Shown one piece after another: positions 34,972-36,289 of a stretch of DNA of 36,289 nt. Source of the stretch: Leptolyngbyaceae cyanobacterium HOT.MB2.61 (GTDB lineage: Bacteria > Cyanobacteriota > Cyanobacteriia > Leptolyngbyales > Leptolyngbyaceae); contig JAIMBL010000022.1 in NCBI GenBank assembly GCA_023511615.1, positions 1-36,289 on the forward strand, read 5' to 3'. The notes under the pieces are model-generated. The model was not told where the DNA came from, did not search any database, and worked only from the letters and a program-made list of their open reading frames with translations. The translations under genes were made by a program, and so were the position numbers. Numbering within the stretch: position 1 is the stretch's first letter; the number at the start of each line of letters is the position of its first letter.

Positions 34972-35129
34972 ATTAGAACGGAGTGGAGAGTGGGAATAGT
35001 CCGTTAATTTACGGGCGTGGAGGGGGACGATCACCTGTGATATTGCCACAAAAATTGCCCCTCGCTTTAGCAGTTTATGACGAGTGGAAGATTCCCATCT
35101 TCGTAGATTACTCAATTGAAAATATAATT

Positions 35130-35288
35130 GAATAGCACTGACTCAAGAGCCTTGAGATAAATCTCAGGCTCAAAGCGGAAACCTGTTAAAACAGGTTCAA
35201 ACCCTAATAAATTTGGGTTTCAGTCAGTTTCAATTGACTTTAGCTCTAAGCCAGAACTTCAGTTCTGAACTTATTTCAGCGCCATTCG
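35130..35288 (+). repeat. Family F multi-hairpin element (159 bp)
   Basis: The ends GAATAGCACTGA and TTCAGCGCCATTC are inverted repeats. The element is flanked on both sides by the perfect 9-bp repeat AATATAATT (35121-35129 and 35289-35297). Inside are at least three stems: GAGCCTTGAGAT/ATCTCAGGCTC, AACCTGTT/AACAGGTT and AGAACT/AGTTCT. Partial copies are at 15706-15757, 5617-5635 and 18038-18056. Confidence 0.8.
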
Positions 35289-35379
35289 AATATAATTCAA
35301 TGTTCAGAAAAGCCTCTTTCGAAAGATTTGCCTCATTCATGCACTGTCCCATCTGGCATGATGGCCTCTTTCAAGTAAA

Positions 35380-35409
35380 CTCCCTGAAGGTTAGCTCCCT
35401 GAAGTTAAC
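35380..35409 (+). repeat. 15-bp imperfect tandem repeat
   Basis: CTCCCTGAAGGTTAG is followed by CTCCCTGAAGTTAAC just outside the IS3-family transposase gene, close to where the element's terminus should lie. Confidence 0.55.
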
Positions 35410-35438
35410 CCCCCGATTCGGACAGTAAATGAAAGAAT

Positions 35439-36289
35439 TTAAGGAAGTTCTTCCTTTGTACCACGATTTTCTTTTTGTTGTTCATTCCATTTTCTTTCAT
35501 ACTCGTCTGGCGTTAGATAAGCCAGTGAAGAATGAATTCTCTTCTTTGTGTACACATCCTCCAAAAACTGTTTGACCTGCTGATACGCTTCTGTGAAATT
35601 TCGATACTCTGACAAATCGACTTCTTCCTCCTTGATTGTTCTCATCAATCGCTCTGCATATCCGTTCTGCCATGCCGCTCCAACCTCTGCCATGCTGATC
35701 TTTACCTGATGCTGTTGCAACAATTTCACGTATTCATTGGCTGCATATTGCACCCCCTGGTCAGAATGGTGAATCTCCGGTTGTCCCTTCTCTAATCCCT
35801 TGTTCAGAGCCGTTAAGGTCAAACTCACATCCATGCTTCGAGCCAGATGCCAGCCTCGAATACTACGAGTGAACACATCCATCAACACAGCTAGATAAAC
35901 AAACTCCTGTTGTAGCCTGATGTAGGTGATGTCTGCCACCCACGCTTGATCTGGATGGTCAACCACCAAATTCATCATCAGATTTGGATACCGATTGAAT
36001 TCATGGTTGCTATTGGTCGTGCGTTTGCGCTTGAGTGGTCGCTTTCCTACCACTCCCAGTTCTCTCATCAAACGGGCAACTCGTTTGTGGTTGACTCCCC
36101 ATCCTTGTCGATTCAACATTGCCGTAATCCGACGATAGCCATAAGTCGGATGTCGCCCTGCCAAATCTGAGATCGCAGCCTTGATGTCGGTTTCATCAAC
36201 GGCAGACTGTGGCTCGTAGTAGACCTGGCTGCGGGGATAGTCCAGTACCTGGCACACTGTTGCAATTGGATACTCCCAACTCAACGCCA
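35439..36289 (-). CDS. IS3-family transposase OrfB (partial at window edge)
   Basis: The integrase-type (DDE) half of an IS3-group transposase, about 281 codons visible. An N-terminal HTH_21-like part (HPTYGYRRITAMLNRQGWGV) precedes the catalytic core, with the expected Asp in WVADITYI, Asp in HHSDQGVQYA and Glu in NGYAERLMRTIKEEE. All three are present, so this half looks functional. The frame is still open at the window edge; only a TTG is available as a start there, and in this group OrfB is usually made by frameshifting from OrfA, which would lie beyond 36289. The right end of the element is therefore outside the window; the left end should lie between about 35405 and 35438. Confidence 0.92.
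   Translation of the reverse strand, partial: ALSWEYPIATVCQVLDYPRSQVYYEPQSAVDETDIKAAISDLAGRHPTYGYRRITAMLNRQGWGVNHKRVARLMRELGVVGKRPLKRKRTTNSNHEFNRYPNLMMNLVVDHPDQAWVADITYIRLQQEFVYLAVLMDVFTRSIRGWHLARSMDVSLTLTALNKGLEKGQPEIHHSDQGVQYAANEYVKLLQQHQVKISMAEVGAAWQNGYAERLMRTIKEEEVDLSEYRNFTEAYQQVKQFLEDVYTKKRIHSSLAYLTPDEYERKWNEQQKENRGTKEELP

Noticed and set aside
35160-35225. tRNA-like sequence (GGTTCAAACCC)
   Set aside because: The T-loop-like word is part of the hairpin-rich family F element; no acceptor or anticodon stem can be drawn around it.

Overview
The window looks like a cyanobacterial chromosome, probably from a filamentous, Leptolyngbya-like organism. The evidence is frequent HIP1 octamers (GCGATCGC) on both strands, a run of proteins typical of the phylum (multi-PAS sensors, a WD40 Ser/Thr kinase, a DUF2808 protein, a HetC-like ABC exporter with a cyclic-nucleotide-binding-like N-terminus, TrmFO), and intergenic DNA full of short degenerate repeats and small non-coding mobile elements. 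No rRNA, tRNA or CRISPR array was seen.

Layout. 1-840: a lone CheY-like response regulator and a repeat-bearing spacer. 840-4800: a YdeP/FdhF-type molybdopterin oxidoreductase followed by trmFO, whose C-terminus runs into heptamer-like repeats and overlaps a small convergent membrane-protein gene. 4800-5640: a nest of miniature elements. 5651-11134 (minus strand): a three-gene unit read kinase-WD40, then polytopic Fe-S membrane protein, then FHA-flavin reductase-ferredoxin fusion. 12196-16670: a PAS-only protein, a conserved-looking unknown protein and a TPR-like secreted or anchored protein. 17226-29903: a type I secretion district. It holds an RTX protein, a parvulin-type foldase, an ABC exporter with a degenerate C39 domain, an HlyD adaptor, several small membrane or secreted proteins, an RTX-CHRD fusion protein and a DUF2808 protein. 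30027-32397: a decayed DUF4440-like gene and a CPA2/KefB-type antiporter. 32417-36289: an IS5-family remnant fused to the tail of an outer-membrane barrel gene, a small unknown gene, a PAS-LuxR regulator and an IS3-family transposase cut by the window edge.

Two things stand out. First, the kinase / Fe-S membrane protein / FHA-reductase-ferredoxin operon looks like a self-contained phospho-signalling and electron-transfer module: the kinase could create phosphothreonine sites and the FHA domain could read them while sitting on a redox enzyme. Second, the spacers hold six families of miniature repeats (called A-F here), about 20 copies in 36 kb. Family A (about 123 bp, three hairpins) has five copies, each between 8-bp direct repeats (exact in four). 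Several elements end exactly at stop codons or translation starts, so they are reshaping gene ends. The secretion cluster is coherent: the C39-like domain has lost its catalytic Cys and His, so it probably docks RTX cargo rather than cutting leader peptides.
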